Positions 13,372 through 20,880 of a stretch of DNA of 52,648 bases are shown here, piece by piece. Position 1 is the stretch's first letter, and the number at the start of each line of letters is the position of its first letter. Origin of the DNA: an uncultured cyanobacterium (lineage in GTDB: Bacteria > Cyanobacteriota > Cyanobacteriia > PCC-6307 > Cyanobiaceae); assembly GCA_903856805.1 (NCBI GenBank), contig CAIOCZ010000127.1:1-52648 (forward strand). Reading direction: 5' to 3'. Under the pieces are notes generated by a model. The model was not told the origin of the DNA and did not search any database. It was given only the letters and a program-made list of their open reading frames with translations. Both the position numbers and the translations under genes were made by a program.

Positions 13372-13680
13372 ATGCTTTCGTTCCGTTCCGCTCTCCTGCT
13401 TCTTCTCACTGGCTTGGCGAGTGGAGCTGCTCCAGCGCTGGCCGATCCCCTCGCCAAGCCTGCCTGCTTGGATCCCCATCGCCTAACAACTCTTTCCAGC
13501 GTTCTTCCCGCCGCCGATCATCAAGCCACGGCCGCTGTGATCAGTGCCCTCCCGCCCTCGACAGCTGCCTCTCCAAGTCCGTCGTTGATTCAAGGGGTCG
13601 GTGGAGTGATCGTCAGCCAAGCTCCGTTCGTGAGCGGCAGTCCGGCCTGCACCTATCCGGTAATCCGCGGTCTGTGGTGA
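13372..13680 (+). CDS. small unrecognised secreted protein
   Basis: From the ATG at 13372 the product has 102 residues. It opens with a clear signal peptide (MLSFRSALLLLLTGLASGAA then PALADPLA, cleavage likely after ALA). The mature part is about 78 residues, Ala/Pro/Ser-rich, with two cysteines (PACLDPH and PACTYP) that could form a disulfide. The frame is open from 13276, but that part overlaps the previous gene and carries no signal peptide. The gene starts 46 bp after its neighbour and ends at a terminator, so it is probably the last gene of the exported-protein block. Function unknown. Confidence 0.6.
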   Translation: MLSFRSALLLLLTGLASGAAPALADPLAKPACLDPHRLTTLSSVLPAADHQATAAVISALPPSTAASPSPSLIQGVGGVIVSQAPFVSGSPACTYPVIRGLW

Positions 13681-13722
13681 TCATTGCCTAAAGATCGTCT
13701 TGATCCAATCGTTGTCTAAAAG

Positions 13723-13750
13723 AATCGGCCTCTTCTGGCTGATTTTTTTT
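13723..13750 (+). terminator. intrinsic terminator of the exported-protein block
   Basis: An 8-bp stem (AATCGGCC / GGCTGATT, one G-U pair) with loop TCTTCT runs into a tract of Ts ending at 13750, 43 bases after the stop at 13680. It separates the block from convergent gpmI. Confidence 0.85.
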
Positions 13751-13793
13751 GACTAGATTATTCTAGCGGCGCTGTTGTTTAGGCCGGCAAGCT

Positions 13794-15467
13794 CTAGGCA
13801 ATCAGTGCTTCCGTTCTGCAGACACCCGTCGACTGAAGCGCTGGTTGAATCAGGGAAATTCCCGTCATACGAGCCGGCTTGGGGAGGTCGAGAATTTCCA
13901 AGAGAGTGGGCGCAATATCGGCCAATCCACCACCCTCGCGCAGCTCCACGTTGGTGCCATGGCCCGGCAGTTTACGTCGCTCCCCTTCCACCAGGATCAC
14001 CGGCACGGGATTGGTGGTGTGGGCTGTCCAGGGACGTCCATCCGGCCCCTGCATCACTTCGGCGTTGCCATGATCTGCGGTGATCAACAACGTGCCGCCC
14101 ATGCGATTCGTGGCCTCCATTAGTCGTCCGACACAATGGTCCACCGTGGCAATGGCCTCGGTGGTGGCTGCCATGCGGCCGGTGTGGCCGACCATGTCCG
14201 GATTTGCATAATTAATCACCACCAAGGAATAGATTCCTTTTTGAATGGCAGCAATGCAATTCTCGGTGAGCTTCGCTGCGGACATTTCCGGAGCTTGGTC
14301 GTAGGTAGCAACCCGCGGTGAGGGAACAAGATGGCGATCTTCTCCGGGAAAGGCCTGCTCAATGCCACCGTTCATGAAATAAGTGACATGGGGATACTTT
14401 TCCGTTTCCGCCGTGCGGAACTGGCGGAGTCCCTGCTCGGATACAACCTGACCCAACAGACCATCAAGGGATTCAGGAGGGAAGGCCACCTTGACCGGCA
14501 GCCCCTGCTCATATTGGGTAAACGTCACCACATGCAAGGGGGTGATGACCTCCCGTTCAAAGCCACTGAATTCGGGCATCACCAAAGCCCGGATTAGTTG
14601 GCGTACACGATCGGGACGGAAGTTGAAGCAGACGAGGCCATCGCCCGGACGAATCTGGCCATCCTGCAGACGGACAGGTTCAAGGAATTCATCGGTGATC
14701 TCCTGGGCATAGGAATCAACCAGGATCTGTTGGGGTGTTCTTTGATCTAACGGGCTGGGACTACAGAGCAGGTGGTAGGCTTTCTCGGTACGCTCCCAAC
14801 GATTGTCGCGGTCCATCGCCCAGTAACGGCCGCAGAGGGTGGCAATCCGACCGACGCCAGCGGCCGCTATCTGACCCTCAATTTGCTCGACAAATTTCGC
14901 GGCGCATGTGGGGGCCGTGTCACGGCCGTCGGTGATTACATGCACCGCTACATCCTGCAGTCCGCGTGCGCGCGCCCAAACCAACAGTCCACCCAGGTGA
15001 TCGACGTGGCTGTGCACCCCGCCATCGGAGCAGAGACCGATCAGGTGGAGGCAGCCCCCTTCGGCGAGCAGCTGATCAGCCAGGTGATTGAGGTCGGCAT
15101 TCGCTGCGATACTGCCGTCCCTGACGGCTTGGCCGATGCGGACCAACTCCTGTCGGATGATCCGACCGGAGCCGATGGTGAGATGACCGACCTCGGAGTT
15201 GCCCATCTGATCGTCCGGCAATCCCACCGCTGCCCCACTGGCTTCAATAAGGGAATGGGGATAGGCCTCCCAAAGCGCATCCATTACCGGGGTGGTCGCC
15301 TGGTGGATGGCGTTGTGTTCACCGTCGTGGCGGTAGCCCCATCCATCCAGGATGGCGAGCACCACCGGAGCCACCGCAGCAGATTCAGAAAAGGCAGGCA
15401 GGGGATCGATCCCAGGGGCGGCACCGCTGCCAAGGGTGATGGGCTGTGGAGAAGGAACTGCTTTCAC
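13794..15467 (-). CDS. gpmI: 2,3-bisphosphoglycerate-independent phosphoglycerate mutase
   Basis: Interconverts 3- and 2-phosphoglycerate in lower glycolysis, using two Mn ions. [15 protein letters not shown] is the N-terminal metal-binding segment. [16 protein letters not shown] holds the catalytic serine that forms the phosphoenzyme. [10 protein letters not shown], then [14 protein letters not shown] and [13 protein letters not shown], supply further metal ligands of the alkaline-phosphatase-like domain. The GTG at 15467 gives 557 residues; a TTG at 15479 would add four. The family motif begins only ~35 residues in, so the true start may be later. It diverges from pyrR. Confidence 0.95.
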   Translation of the reverse strand: MKAVPSPQPITLGSGAAPGIDPLPAFSESAAVAPVVLAILDGWGYRHDGEHNAIHQATTPVMDALWEAYPHSLIEASGAAVGLPDDQMGNSEVGHLTIGSGRIIRQELVRIGQAVRDGSIAANADLNHLADQLLAEGGCLHLIGLCSDGGVHSHVDHLGGLLVWARARGLQDVAVHVITDGRDTAPTCAAKFVEQIEGQIAAAGVGRIATLCGRYWAMDRDNRWERTEKAYHLLCSPSPLDQRTPQQILVDSYAQEITDEFLEPVRLQDGQIRPGDGLVCFNFRPDRVRQLIRALVMPEFSGFEREVITPLHVVTFTQYEQGLPVKVAFPPESLDGLLGQVVSEQGLRQFRTAETEKYPHVTYFMNGGIEQAFPGEDRHLVPSPRVATYDQAPEMSAAKLTENCIAAIQKGIYSLVVINYANPDMVGHTGRMAATTEAIATVDHCVGRLMEATNRMGGTLLITADHGNAEVMQGPDGRPWTAHTTNPVPVILVEGERRKLPGHGTNVELREGGGLADIAPTLLEILDLPKPARMTGISLIQPALQSTGVCRTEALIA

Positions 15468-15596
15468 CCTGACGCCCAACTTCCGTTTTTATCTATGTTC
15501 GAAGCCAACCTACAACCAGCTCAGGGCGGGGCCAGGAGGGCCCGGGAGGGCGTCAGGTTTTGGCCACACACCACCCATTGGAACCCGGGAAATACC

Positions 15597-16184
15597 ATGG
15601 ATTGGCATGTCAGTGGCCCCATGCCAAGGTCCTCCGCGCCCGCGGAACCGGGACGCAGCCTGGAACTGCTCTCGGCCCAGGAACTAGGGCGAACCCTCGA
15701 CCGATTGGCCTCCCAGGTGCTGGAATCCGCCGCCGATAGCCAGGCCCTGGTGCTCCTGGGCATCCCCACCCGAGGGGTGGCCCTCGCCCGGGTGCTGGCC
15801 CAACGCCTGGAGGCGATCTGCGGCCATCGGATCGCTCAGGGCAGTGTTGATCCCACCTTTCACCGGGATGACCTGGAGCGGGTGGGAACCCGACTGGTGG
15901 AAGCCACCCATCTGCCGGTGGGGCTAGATGGTCGCCAAGTGCTGCTTGTGGACGACGTGATCTTCACCGGCCGAACCGTTCGGGCCGCCCTCGAGGCCCT
16001 GCAGGCCTGGGGGCGCCCCAGCCGGGTGCAGCTGTTGGCGATGGTGGATCGGGGTCATCGGGAATTGCCGATCCAGCCGGATTTCTGCGGTCGGGTGGTG
16101 CCCACAGCGCGACACGAAACCATCGAACTGCGACTTCAGGATGTGGACGGAGAGGAAGGGGTCTATCTCCTCCGGCCCGACTGA
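15597..16184 (+). CDS. pyrR: PyrR bifunctional protein (pyr regulator / uracil phosphoribosyltransferase)
   Basis: Type I phosphoribosyltransferase of 195 residues. LELLSAQELGRTLDRLASQV is the usual N-terminal helix and LVLLGIPTRGVALARVLAQRL the first Rossmann segment. The PRPP loop is VLLVDDVIFTGRTVRAAL, followed by LLAMVDRGHRELPIQPDFCG. In Bacillus PyrR binds pyr mRNA and controls attenuation; in cyanobacteria a regulatory RNA role is not established, so salvage of uracil is the safer call. The ATG at 15597 is used; an ATG at 15621 is also possible. The stop lies 18 bp from the convergent ftrV stop. Confidence 0.93.
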   Translation: MDWHVSGPMPRSSAPAEPGRSLELLSAQELGRTLDRLASQVLESAADSQALVLLGIPTRGVALARVLAQRLEAICGHRIAQGSVDPTFHRDDLERVGTRLVEATHLPVGLDGRQVLLVDDVIFTGRTVRAALEALQAWGRPSRVQLLAMVDRGHRELPIQPDFCGRVVPTARHETIELRLQDVDGEEGVYLLRPD

Positions 16185-16202
16185 TCCTCAGGCCAACGCA
16201 GC

Positions 16203-16421
16203 TCAGACCAACTCCAACTCATCGGCCCGGAAATGGGCCCGAAACTTCCCGAACGCCACCACCACCGGCAGGGTGGGACTGATCGGCCGGCCTTTCCATT
16301 CGGTGAGCTGTTGCAGCACTTCACCCTGCTGCCCCTCCATGTCATGGGGCTGACCACGATGCTGGGGGTGGTGGAAAAGGACGACGCTCCGACACACCCG
16401 CACCTGATCGCCTGGTCCCAT
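16203..16421 (-). CDS. ftrV: ferredoxin-thioredoxin reductase variable chain
   Basis: Non-catalytic beta-barrel subunit of ferredoxin:thioredoxin reductase, which passes electrons from photosystem I to thioredoxin. The product has 72 residues: GDQVRVCRSVVLFHHPQHRG, then GQQGEVLQQLTEWKGRPISP and KFRAHFRADELE, is the SH3-like FtrA/FtrV domain at full length. The frame is open to 16502, but the family starts at the ATG at 16421. It sits 68 bp downstream of a membrane-protein gene on the same strand. The catalytic FTR subunit is not in the window. Confidence 0.92.
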   Translation of the reverse strand: MGPGDQVRVCRSVVLFHHPQHRGQPHDMEGQQGEVLQQLTEWKGRPISPTLPVVVAFGKFRAHFRADELELV

Positions 16422-16489
16422 GCTGAAGCCCCAACACAATGGGGGCAATCCTGTCACGGGGGGCTCCCCTTCGCTCGGGGCCGTCGGCC

Positions 16490-17407
16490 TCAGCGCTGAC
16501 AAGCGCTCTCAGGCCCCGCCTCCACCACCCGACCACCCAGTTCACGACACCCCTCCTCAAAGGCCTGCCATTCACCCATGCCTGCGCTGATCCGCTTGCG
16601 GACTGCGGCGTCGAGCTGATCGAGCGGCACACTGCTCGGGAGCTCACCATGGCTGTCCGGCCCATGGTCCCGCGCTGCCTGCTGGGCCAGCCGCGCCTCG
16701 ACCCGCCGCCGCAGCGGAGCGATCTGCCCCCGCCACCAGGGGTGGTCGATGCGGTTGAGTGCGTCGAGGGCCTCCCACCAGCGGGCCTGCTGGGCCAGCC
16801 GCTCGGCCCGCTGCTGCTGCTGGCGATTGCGCTCCCAGATCTGGCGTAGCGGCCGCTCCAGGGATTCCGCGCCCGCCTCGCCCTCCTGCAGGGGAGCGAG
16901 GGCCGCCAGGGCCCCGGCTAAATCACCGGCCTGGAACAGGGCCAACCCGTGGCGCCGCCGCTCCGCCCGCCAGGCCGCCAGTCTCTGGCGGTCGTCAGGT
17001 ACGCCTGCGGCGGACTCCGCGAGCTGATGCTGGAGCCGGAGCGCTGCAGCCCATTCACCGTTTCTCCAGCGTCGGGAGGCCGTCTCCCGGAGGCAGGGGC
17101 CGACCTCCAGGGGCTGGGCACCAGGCAACCAGGCCAGCGCCTGGCCCTGATCGCTGAGCCGGAGACATTCCTCGATCCGACCGCTGATCACGGCCTGCTG
17201 GAGCCGGGCGGACAGTTGCCGTTGCCATCCGAGCAAGGCGGCGTACACCATGGCGACCCCTGCCAGCACGGCCACCAGCCCGACGCGAGTCCAGCGTGAC
17301 GGGCGATAAGCCAAGGGGGACGGAACCAACGGATGTTTGACCCTTGTAAACAGGCCCCCATCAACGGGCAGGGTCGGGTGGTCGCTCAGCGCACCGGACC
17401 CAGGCAC
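16490..17407 (-). CDS. membrane-anchored helical (TPR-like) protein of unknown function
   Basis: The product has 305 residues from a GTG at 17407. A single transmembrane helix at about 43-61 (LVAVLAGVAMVYAALLGWQ) follows a short cytosolic tail. The rest is almost entirely helical, rich in Ala, Arg, Leu and Trp, with repeated patterns such as WRNGEWAAALRLQHQLAES, ALFQAGDLAGALAALAPL and ARWWEALDALNRIDHPWW. These resemble degenerate tetratricopeptide units. The start overlaps the end of the Hsp70-like gene by 22 bp, indicating translational coupling and a likely functional link. I do not recognise a named family. Confidence 0.75.
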   Translation of the reverse strand: MPGSGALSDHPTLPVDGGLFTRVKHPLVPSPLAYRPSRWTRVGLVAVLAGVAMVYAALLGWQRQLSARLQQAVISGRIEECLRLSDQGQALAWLPGAQPLEVGPCLRETASRRWRNGEWAAALRLQHQLAESAAGVPDDRQRLAAWRAERRRHGLALFQAGDLAGALAALAPLQEGEAGAESLERPLRQIWERNRQQQQRAERLAQQARWWEALDALNRIDHPWWRGQIAPLRRRVEARLAQQAARDHGPDSHGELPSSVPLDQLDAAVRKRISAGMGEWQAFEEGCRELGGRVVEAGPESACQR

Positions 17408-18930
17408 CGGGGCGTCAACGGCACGCCGGCCCGCAGGTCCTCACCCTGCAGCCGCAGCTGTCCCTCGGCATCGATGGCGAAACGCAGCCGCAGGCAGTCC
17501 TCCCCCTTCCGTCCCGGCAGCGCCAGTGGTAACGGCTCGGCCGGGGCCCCCCAGGGCTCCACTCGGAGCCCGGCACTGCTGCCGCGAAGCACCACCGGGA
17601 CCCCGGCTTCGAACACCACCTCGGCCCGTTGCTCTGGCAGCGGTTCCCCTAAGACCAACTCCAGGGAGCGCTGGCCATCACAGCTGGCCGCCAGCACCAG
17701 CTCTAGGGGCTGGTCGGTGGGCCAGCCCTGGCCCGCCACAAAGAGGGGATGCCAATGGTGGCCGTGACGGCGACGGTCCCAGCAGCGCAGGGCCACGCCT
17801 CTGCTGAGCACGTCCTTGAGTTGAACTCCGGGGGTGAGCGCAAGGGCCCCGAGGGCCACCGCTTCCACGGGCCACTCCCCCCGCTGCGGCACCCCTGGGA
17901 GCCGCTCGGCCAACCAGCGGTTCAGCAAGGGCAACCGACTGCCGCCGCCCACCGGCAACACCGCATCGATTGCCAGGGAATCCAGCCCCTCCCCACGGGC
18001 GCAGGCCAGCACGGTGTCCAGCAGGCCATCGAGTTGCATCAGCAGCCCCCGCTCCACCAACACCCGTTCCAGCCCCCGGCGATCCCAGCGCAGCAGTCGG
18101 GCGGGCTGGCCAGGGGGGCTCCACAGCTGCAGGGCCTCCTCCTGGTCACTGAGCTGACACTTGAGCCCTTCAGCCGCCCGCAGCAGGGACGGAACCTGGG
18201 CGCCGTCGGGACAAAGCTCATCGGCAATCCAGCGATCCAGATCCCGGCCCCCCAGCGCCACACCAGCCTTGCCGATCACCCGGGCACAGCGCAGGACCTG
18301 GCCACTGCGCTCCAGATTGCGACCGGCAAATCGGAGGAGCTGGGCGATCGGTGCGGCCCGGCCCTCTCCGCCCTCCAGGGCCACCAGGCTGAGGTCCAGC
18401 GTGCCGCCGCCAAAATCCACCACCAACACCCGACTGCCCGGCGGCAAGCCCGCCCCGATCGCTGCCGCCGTGGGCTCATCCACGAGGGCCAGCTCTGGGA
18501 CGGACCAGTCCCGGGTCACCGCCTGGAGCCAGCGGCGGTAGCCGCGGTAAGTCTCGATCGGGGCGGTGAGCACCAGCCGATCCGGGGCCAGGTCAGACGG
18601 CAGGGCCTGCCAAAGCTGGTGCAGCAGCAGCCCACCGGCCTGCTCAGGCGTCAACAGGGCTCCGCTGGGGGAAGGGGAGGCGCCGATCCAGCGCTTGAAG
18701 TCGTGGCAGAGGCCGGGTCCGTCGGCATCGGCCAGGCCGGCCTCCAGCACCTGACGGCCCAGCAAGGGCCGTTCCTGGTCGGGATCCGCCAGCCAAAGGA
18801 GGCTTGGCACCACACAGGGGGCATCGAGGCTGTAGGGGGGCAGGGCAAGCAGCCGAGCCGGTGCCCCGGGCTCCTGCCAGGCCACCACGGTGGTGGTGCT
18901 GCCTAGGTCGATGGCAAGGGTTCCCGTCAT
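17386..18930 (-). CDS. Hsp70-family (DnaK-like) ATPase, divergent and short
   Basis: The product has 514 residues versus about 630-640 for DnaK. The ATPase domain is complete in outline: LAIDLGSTTTVVAWQ (phosphate 1), FKRWIG, LVDEPTAAAIGAGL, VLVVDFGGGTLDLSLVAL (phosphate 2) and AVLPVGGGSRLPLLNRWL (adenosine). After residue ~390 a shortened beta-rich substrate region follows and the helical lid is absent. Such proteins are common accessory Hsp70 paralogues with specialised clients. It overlaps the following membrane-protein gene by 22 bp, which may be its partner. It diverges from rpoZ across 113 bp that contain a GGTGCTTGGC tandem repeat. Confidence 0.88.
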   Translation of the reverse strand: MTGTLAIDLGSTTTVVAWQEPGAPARLLALPPYSLDAPCVVPSLLWLADPDQERPLLGRQVLEAGLADADGPGLCHDFKRWIGASPSPSGALLTPEQAGGLLLHQLWQALPSDLAPDRLVLTAPIETYRGYRRWLQAVTRDWSVPELALVDEPTAAAIGAGLPPGSRVLVVDFGGGTLDLSLVALEGGEGRAAPIAQLLRFAGRNLERSGQVLRCARVIGKAGVALGGRDLDRWIADELCPDGAQVPSLLRAAEGLKCQLSDQEEALQLWSPPGQPARLLRWDRRGLERVLVERGLLMQLDGLLDTVLACARGEGLDSLAIDAVLPVGGGSRLPLLNRWLAERLPGVPQRGEWPVEAVALGALALTPGVQLKDVLSRGVALRCWDRRRHGHHWHPLFVAGQGWPTDQPLELVLAASCDGQRSLELVLGEPLPEQRAEVVFEAGVPVVLRGSSAGLRVEPWGAPAEPLPLALPGRKGEDCLRLRFAIDAEGQLRLQGEDLRAGVPLTPRCLGPVR

Positions 18931-19043
18931 GGGTGGCGCGGTGGGGGCGATGGGGGAGTTACTGGGTGGTGCTTGGCGGTGCTTGGCAGTCCAGAGGGGG
19001 CCGTCCGATGCTGACCTAGGCTGAGATCAGCTTGTGGTTGTTG

Positions 19044-19274
19044 ATGCAGAGCACCGCCGACCTGACCCCGAAGGAACTGGCCCGACGGGCCGAAAGCCTG
19101 ATTCGCCATTCCAGCAACCGCTACCTCACGACGGTGCGCATTGCTTTCCGGGCCAAACAGCGACGTTTCGACGACTTCGACGGCCTGTTGGATGATTCGA
19201 TGATCAAGCCGGTGCAGCAGGCCATTGTTGAATTGAGCGATGAGCAGGATCAACCTGATCTGCTGCCGGGCTGA
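19044..19274 (+). CDS. rpoZ: RNA polymerase omega subunit
   Basis: Small subunit that helps assemble the beta' subunit into RNA polymerase. The product has 76 residues from the ATG at 19044, the cyanobacterial length. [20 protein letters not shown], then [20 protein letters not shown] and [15 protein letters not shown], matches the cyanobacterial omega pattern. The upstream GTG/TTG codons would add only a few residues. The next gene (DUF1818) begins 9 bp after the stop, so the two are probably co-transcribed. Confidence 0.92.
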   Translation: MQSTADLTPKELARRAESLIRHSSNRYLTTVRIAFRAKQRRFDDFDGLLDDSMIKPVQQAIVELSDEQDQPDLLPG

Positions 19275-19283
19275 TTCCCAATT

Positions 19284-19718
19284 GTGCTGATGCAGAGCGG
19301 CTTGGGCTGGCGGTTGGCGGTAGATCCGTCCCGCCAGCCCTTTGCTGTTCTTGTTGGCGGGGCTGATTGGGCTGCTGAGTTGAGCGCGGTGGAGGCGGTG
19401 GCCCTGCAACGGGGGGTGGCCACCCTGGTTCGCCAGCACAACGAAATCGGCGCGCAGCTGATGGCGGAGGAGGCGATCTGTCTGGAACTGGCGATGGATC
19501 TTGATCCGGGCGAGCTCTGGCTTGAGTTGGAGGGCGACCGGGAGCAGTGGCAGCTGCGCTTTATCCTCACTCCCACCTTGGGCCAGCGGGGCGTGGAGGG
19601 GGGCTGGAGTGTCGACGCCAGTGCGGCGATGGCGGCGGCGATGGAGGTGGTGCTGGTCCAGGTTCTACCCGTGAACGCCCAATCTCCCGATGAGACGGAG
19701 GCAGCGAATCCCCATTGA
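19284..19718 (+). CDS. DUF1818 family protein
   Basis: Cyanobacterial protein of unknown role, 144 residues. The family pattern is clear: GLGWRLAVDPSRQPFAVLVGG, DWAAELSAVEAVAL, a run of acidic and hydrophobic residues (LMAEEAICLELAMD), LWLELEGDREQWQLRFIL and the end motif RGVEGGWS. No catalytic residues or membrane segments are visible, so a soluble cytosolic protein is expected. An alternative ATG lies two codons in (LMQSGLG). It follows rpoZ by 9 bp and is the last gene before a 315-bp gap. Confidence 0.85.
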   Translation: MLMQSGLGWRLAVDPSRQPFAVLVGGADWAAELSAVEAVALQRGVATLVRQHNEIGAQLMAEEAICLELAMDLDPGELWLELEGDREQWQLRFILTPTLGQRGVEGGWSVDASAAMAAAMEVVLVQVLPVNAQSPDETEAANPH

Positions 19719-20033
19719 TCAGCAGTTCTGATCCACGAGACCCAGGTTCCTGGATCCCCAGCCGATGGCGGGTTTTTTCACAGTTTTTCCGCACCAGGCC
19801 CCCCAAGCCCGCCGCTGGGGCCGTCGCCTTGGGGAGAACCGGTGCGGCGGCGGCCAGGGGATTGACAGCCCGGGCCTGGGGGTCACGACCGTCGAGCCTG
19901 GAGGATGGCCGTGGGCTTAAACGGGACGCGGCCTGCATTCTCAGGCTGCGATTCCCGGCCCATCCCCCCAGCGCCGCCCATTTGACGACGACGCCCCCAT
20001 GTGGAGAAGTAGGGGCCCGATGCCCCCGAAGCG
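19719..20033. other. 315-bp region without a recognisable gene
   Basis: Open frames here on both strands are low-complexity (Pro/Arg/Ala) and match no family I know. A short CCAGG-TT-CCTGG inverted repeat lies near 19742-19753 and a T-rich stretch just after it, but these do not form a convincing terminator. TTGACA near 19862 and TTGACG near 19981 could be -35 elements, yet I see no matching -10. Confidence 0.4.
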
Positions 20034-20360
20034 ATGACCACCGAGGATTGGGGCCTGACCGTGAGCCTGCGGGCCGAGGTCCCGGCGCCGCTGCTGGTGG
20101 CGATGCGCCAGTTCATCGAGCGCCATCCGCACTGGGACCAGTACCGCCTCGTGCAGGCCGCCCTGGCGGGTTTCCTGGTCCAGAACGGCAGCAAGGATCG
20201 CGGCGTGACCCGCTGCTATCTGGCCAATCTCTTCCCCAACCAGGGAGACTTCCACCGTAAGGACATGCCCGCCCCGGCAGGGCAGCACCCCCCCCTGGCC
20301 CTGCCGCACCCAGAACTCCACGACCCTCGGGACAGCCAAGGGGATCGGCTGGTGGCCTGA
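20034..20360 (+). CDS. DUF2811 family protein
   Basis: Cyanobacterial protein of unknown function, 108 residues. The family core occupies residues ~8-72: VSLRAEVPAPLLVAMRQFIE, HPHWDQYRLVQAALAGFLVQ, NGSKDRGVTRCYLANLF. The last ~35 residues are Pro/His/Asp-rich and probably disordered. The ATG at 20034 is well placed and the family rarely extends further upstream. It converges with the EVE-domain gene; a 6-bp inverted repeat (GAACGG...CCGTTC, 20359-20379) begins at its stop codon. Confidence 0.85.
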   Translation: MTTEDWGLTVSLRAEVPAPLLVAMRQFIERHPHWDQYRLVQAALAGFLVQNGSKDRGVTRCYLANLFPNQGDFHRKDMPAPAGQHPPLALPHPELHDPRDSQGDRLVA

Positions 20361-20391
20361 ACGGGCGGATGGACCGTTCTGCCGGGGTCAG

Positions 20392-20865
20392 TCAGCCCAG
20401 GGACTCTGGCGCCACGCCCAACAGGCCATAGAGACGCTGAGCACTGGCCTCCGGCACCGGGAGGATCGAAAGCCGATTGCCACGCTTGACCACCGTTAAG
20501 GCTTCGACGGTGAATTGCTCCCGCAACATATCCAGGCTGAGCAGGTGATCGAAGGTGGCCAGATAGCGGAGTCGGGCACAGTCCCAACGGGGGGAGGCTT
20601 GGCTGGAGGAGGAATCAAAATACTTTGAGGCCGGATCAAACTGACTCGGATCGACCAGTCCCGTTTCAATCACTTCCATCAATCCAACGATGCCAGGGGG
20701 CTTGGAGTTGGAATGATAAAAAAATGCCCGATCACCAGGTGTCATGTTGCGCATGAAGTTTCTGGCTTGGTAGTTGCGAATCCCGTCCCAGAGGGTGCTG
20801 CCCTCCTGGGCGAGATGGTGAATGCCGTAGACCTCCGGCTCACTTTTCATCAACCAATGGGCCAT
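20392..20865 (-). CDS. EVE domain-containing protein
   Basis: The product has 157 residues and is essentially one EVE (PUA-like) domain of the thymocyte-nuclear-protein-1 type. MAHWLMKSEPEVYGIHHL is the start signature. TLWDGIRNYQARNFMRNM, GDRAFFYHSNSKPPGIVGLM and the FDPASKYFD segment form the modified-base-binding pocket. Such proteins bind modified nucleobases in DNA or RNA; the biological target in cyanobacteria is unknown. The ATG at 20865 matches the family start better than the one at 20880. It lies immediately downstream of murD. Confidence 0.9.
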   Translation of the reverse strand: MAHWLMKSEPEVYGIHHLAQEGSTLWDGIRNYQARNFMRNMTPGDRAFFYHSNSKPPGIVGLMEVIETGLVDPSQFDPASKYFDSSSSQASPRWDCARLRYLATFDHLLSLDMLREQFTVEALTVVKRGNRLSILPVPEASAQRLYGLLGVAPESLG

Positions 20866-20880
20866 GGGAGAAGGCGGCAA

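Noticed and set aside
14772-15596. Long plus-strand frame in front of pyrR
   Set aside because: It lies antisense to gpmI, and only the part from 15597 matches a known family (PyrR).
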